DNA of 64,000 nt from an uncultured Bacteroides sp. (GTDB lineage Bacteria > Bacteroidota > Bacteroidia > Bacteroidales > Bacteroidaceae), in NCBI GenBank assembly GCA_944320865.1, contig CALUJC010000013.1, forward strand, positions 1-64,000, written 5' to 3'. Shown in pieces: positions 61,955-64,000 of the stretch. A model generated the notes under the pieces. It worked only from the letters and a program-made list of their open reading frames with translations, did no database searches and was not told where the DNA came from. Made by a program: the position numbers and the translations under genes. The stretch's first letter is position 1, and each line of letters starts with the position of its first letter.

Positions 61955-62428
61955 TCAAGCAATGGTGTTGCGGCAGACGAACACTGTTCCGTCAGTCAGC
62001 CGGCATACTTTTACCGGGGTCTTCTCGTCGATGAAGCCGTCGTCCGACTTCACTTCCACTATCTTGCCGTTTATCTCGGCATAGCCTATCAGTGCCAGGC
62101 GTGTGGTGGCTATGCCTTCGTCGCCCAGGCGGACGCCCGTTTCGGCACTGCGGTCAATGGCGGAGGTGATGTTGGTGGTCAGGGCTATCTTGTCCAGCGT
62201 CTTAGAGCGCATGAACCACACCAGCGACCCTATGCACACCACTGCCGATACGGCCAGGGTGACGATACCGCCTCCCGTGCCCAGATAGGCGAAGGCATGG
62301 TAGTTGGCATAGATGAAGCATCCGGCCGACAAGAAGCCTGCCACGGTGATGCCCGGGGTGATAAACAGCTCGACCAGCAACAGGACGGCGGCCGCTATGA
62401 TGAGTAGTGCTATGATGAGTATGTCCAT
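61955..62428 (-). CDS. NfeD family membrane protein
   Basis: A 157-residue protein with two or three N-terminal hydrophobic helices (MDILIIALLIIAAAVLLLVELF) and a C-terminal OB-fold (LGDEGIATTRLALIGYAEINGKIVEVKSDD in parts: GIATTRLALIGYAEINGKIV). It is the short NfeD1b-type without the serine-protease domain and forms a pair with FloA. Nineteen nt after the TPR/beta-propeller gene, so probably co-transcribed. Confidence 0.92.
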   Translation of the reverse strand: MDILIIALLIIAAAVLLLVELFITPGITVAGFLSAGCFIYANYHAFAYLGTGGGIVTLAVSAVVCIGSLVWFMRSKTLDKIALTTNITSAIDRSAETGVRLGDEGIATTRLALIGYAEINGKIVEVKSDDGFIDEKTPVKVCRLTDGTVFVCRNTIA

Positions 62429-62446
62429 AATAATTGAATTATAGGG

Positions 62447-63892
62447 TTAGGGTTGATGTTGTTTTTCCAGTCGGCGTATCTCGATGGCGGCTTGCCGTAG
62501 CTCGGCATCCAACCGTCGGGTCAGTTGCTCCAGGTCGAGTATGGCAGGGGTGAGGTTGTCTTTCCCCGCTTGGTCGGCTTGCTGGTATTGTTGGCGTAGG
62601 TCGTCAAGCTTATGTTGCTGGCGGCGTAGGTTGGCTTCAGCCTGTGCATATTGCCGGTAGCTTTCCTTGGCTTCTTCCGAGTGGAAGTCATTTAACTCAT
62701 GGTAGGTGTGGCTATCGTCGATGATGAACTCGAAGTCGTAGTGTCGTTTAATGTCCCTGGGTTTGTCCTGCAGTGCGGCCTGAAGCCTTGCCTTGGCGGC
62801 GGCGATGGCTGATGGGTTCGCCTTCCACGTCGCAGCGATGGCATCCAGCCGTGCCAGGCCGATAAGGCTGTCCTGCGCCATGCCTTCGTAGTTGTACACC
62901 TGCTTGGAGGCATTGGGGATGAAGATGTAGATGCAGGCTTTCCCTTCGGGCTGGTAGCGGTCGGAGGCAAACCATCCCAGGTTGTTGTACTCGTCTATGG
63001 CATACAGGTAGTCGTTGTAGGGCGAATTGAAGGGCATGCCCACGTTTTCGGGAGTAAGATAGGTATCGCTGTTGGTGTTGTAGCGGGTGACGAAGATGTC
63101 ATACCCTCCCAGCGACTCCTTGCCGTCGGAGGCATAGTAGAGCGTCATTCCGTCGGACAGCATGTAGGGATAGTTGGCATTGGCTCCTGCCTCGTTGATG
63201 TTGTCGGGCAATGTTTTGCCTTGGCTCCATCTATCCAATAACTTGCTGCTGGCAAAGATTTGCAAAGTGCTGTCCGCTTGCAGGGCACTATAATACAGCC
63301 GGTTGCCTAATTCGTTTTCATAAACCGTCCCGCCTTCTCCGTCTTCTTGGTCGAAATAATCTTGGTAAGTGGCCAATGTGCCCGATTCAGGACTGAGCCG
63401 GTATGCTTCAAGCAGTTCTTGCTTGTCTACCACAAAGCTGTCTATCACTTGCACCTCTTCCACCCCCCGCAACAGGCGCAAGCCCAAGCGGCTGATAGCC
63501 AGCAGGGAGTCGGCTTCAGCGGTAGAGCGTTTGCGCTTGGCAAGGTCGGTTATGTAAGCTTCAAATGTTTCGATGGCTTCTTCGTAGCGGTATTGTTCGT
63601 TGTAGGCCTGTCCCAAATAAAGCTGTCCGCTGGGAGTACGACGTTTTACCGCCTTCTCCAAAGGGGGAATGGCTCCGGCCGCGTCGCCTGTTTTCAGGCA
63701 ACAGACGCCATACCACAGGTTGTAGTTCCCGTTGTTTGGATAAGATTTCACGAAACGGGCAAATACGGGTTTGGCTTTTTCATAGTCGCCTTCCTCGTAC
63801 CATTTTTTTGCTTGATTCAAGGTTTGGGCCGATGTCGTCAGGCCTCCCCAGGCAAATGCAAGCAAGAAAAACAATCGGAATATCTTGTTCAT
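62447..63892 (-). CDS. Exported TPR and beta-propeller (PD40-like) protein
   Basis: A 481-residue protein with signal peptide MNKIFRLFFLLAFAWGGLTTSAQ, TPR units at about residues 25-125 (KKWYEEGDYEKAKPVFARF, AIPPLEKAVKRRTPSGQLYLG), a WD40/PD40-type propeller part (PYMLSDGMTLYYASDGKESLGGYDIFVTRY in parts: SDGMTLYYASDGKESLGGYD) and a C-terminal coiled coil. The TPR plus PD40 layout resembles OmpA-associated envelope proteins of Bacteroidota (PorE/gliding type), but no OmpA domain is present. A minus-strand -7 box TATTTTTG lies at 63916-63923. Confidence 0.88.
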   Translation of the reverse strand: MNKIFRLFFLLAFAWGGLTTSAQTLNQAKKWYEEGDYEKAKPVFARFVKSYPNNGNYNLWYGVCCLKTGDAAGAIPPLEKAVKRRTPSGQLYLGQAYNEQYRYEEAIETFEAYITDLAKRKRSTAEADSLLAISRLGLRLLRGVEEVQVIDSFVVDKQELLEAYRLSPESGTLATYQDYFDQEDGEGGTVYENELGNRLYYSALQADSTLQIFASSKLLDRWSQGKTLPDNINEAGANANYPYMLSDGMTLYYASDGKESLGGYDIFVTRYNTNSDTYLTPENVGMPFNSPYNDYLYAIDEYNNLGWFASDRYQPEGKACIYIFIPNASKQVYNYEGMAQDSLIGLARLDAIAATWKANPSAIAAAKARLQAALQDKPRDIKRHYDFEFIIDDSHTYHELNDFHSEEAKESYRQYAQAEANLRRQQHKLDDLRQQYQQADQAGKDNLTPAILDLEQLTRRLDAELRQAAIEIRRLEKQHQP

Positions 63893-64000
63893 GGCTTAAT
63901 ACAAATTCACGCGTTCAAAAATACAAATTTATCGGGAATAATACTTCTATTGCCGATTCTATTATGTTAATTCTTCTTTAATCACTGATTTTACTTACTT

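Overview
The window reads as chromosomal DNA of a member of the Bacteroidales, most likely a Bacteroidaceae gut species. Three things point there. Several genes carry the Bacteroidota promoter pattern (TTTG, about 19-20 nt, then TAnnTTTG; clearest at 34512-34542, 36615-36645, 56112-56143 and 57285-57315). Most start codons lack a strong Shine-Dalgarno sequence. The gene content is typical of the group: separated pheT and pheS, carboxynorspermidine synthase, alpha-2-macroglobulin lipoprotein, FloA/NfeD, DUF4286-ruvC, and RND pumps with TolC-type partners. I see no rRNA, CRISPR array, insertion sequence or intact prophage.

Layout. 1-2.6 kb: an accessory patch with a DUF4143-type AAA ATPase between two related small membrane proteins. 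2.8-15.8 kb: housekeeping and metabolism (pheT, yebC, a TSCPD protein, mntH, a C_GCAxxG_C_C protein, pheS, an MFS carrier, nth, pgk, a phosphate-type porin, a GNAT-nitrilase fusion). 15.8-23.2 kb: the casdh-bcp-recA operon, a META-domain lipoprotein, an AraC regulator, a GNAT protein and an RNA m5C methyltransferase. 23.2-30.4 kb: a heavy-metal RND efflux operon with an upstream His/Cys-rich small protein. 30.4-38.8 kb: a CCA-adding-type nucleotidyltransferase, NhaC, a LacI/kdgK/eda ketodeoxygluconate module, a probable stand-alone ncRNA, asparaginase and an HD protein. 38.9-46.2 kb: a four-gene envelope-related operon ending in a 1,865-residue alpha-2-macroglobulin. 46.6-52.3 kb: an AcrAB-OprM-type drug pump. 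52.5-55.9 kb: an iron-sulfur redox operon (NapG/NapH-like fusion, Fe-S aldo/keto reductase, DUF1893). 56-64 kb: a TPR protein, tRNA-Ala(GGC), DUF4286-ruvC-ABC, and a TPR/beta-propeller protein with NfeD, FloA and a uridine-phosphorylase-type enzyme.

The most striking feature is not a gene. Eight places carry short tandem arrays with a nearly constant period (22-24 nt). Most units contain a dyad, yet the unit sequence differs from locus to locus (two loci share a unit). The intergenic arrays lie at gene 3' ends. Four include the stop codon of the preceding gene, and one fills the gap between two convergent genes exactly from stop codon to stop codon. One array lies inside the coding sequence of the metal RND permease and lengthens a predicted cytoplasmic loop. 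I do not recognise this as a named repeat family, and it is my main candidate for something undescribed. Two other dispersed intergenic repeat types (AATGAAGAAT-like and TTAGTGATTAG-like) also occur twice each.

All functional names rest on reading the translated sequences and motifs. No database search was possible.
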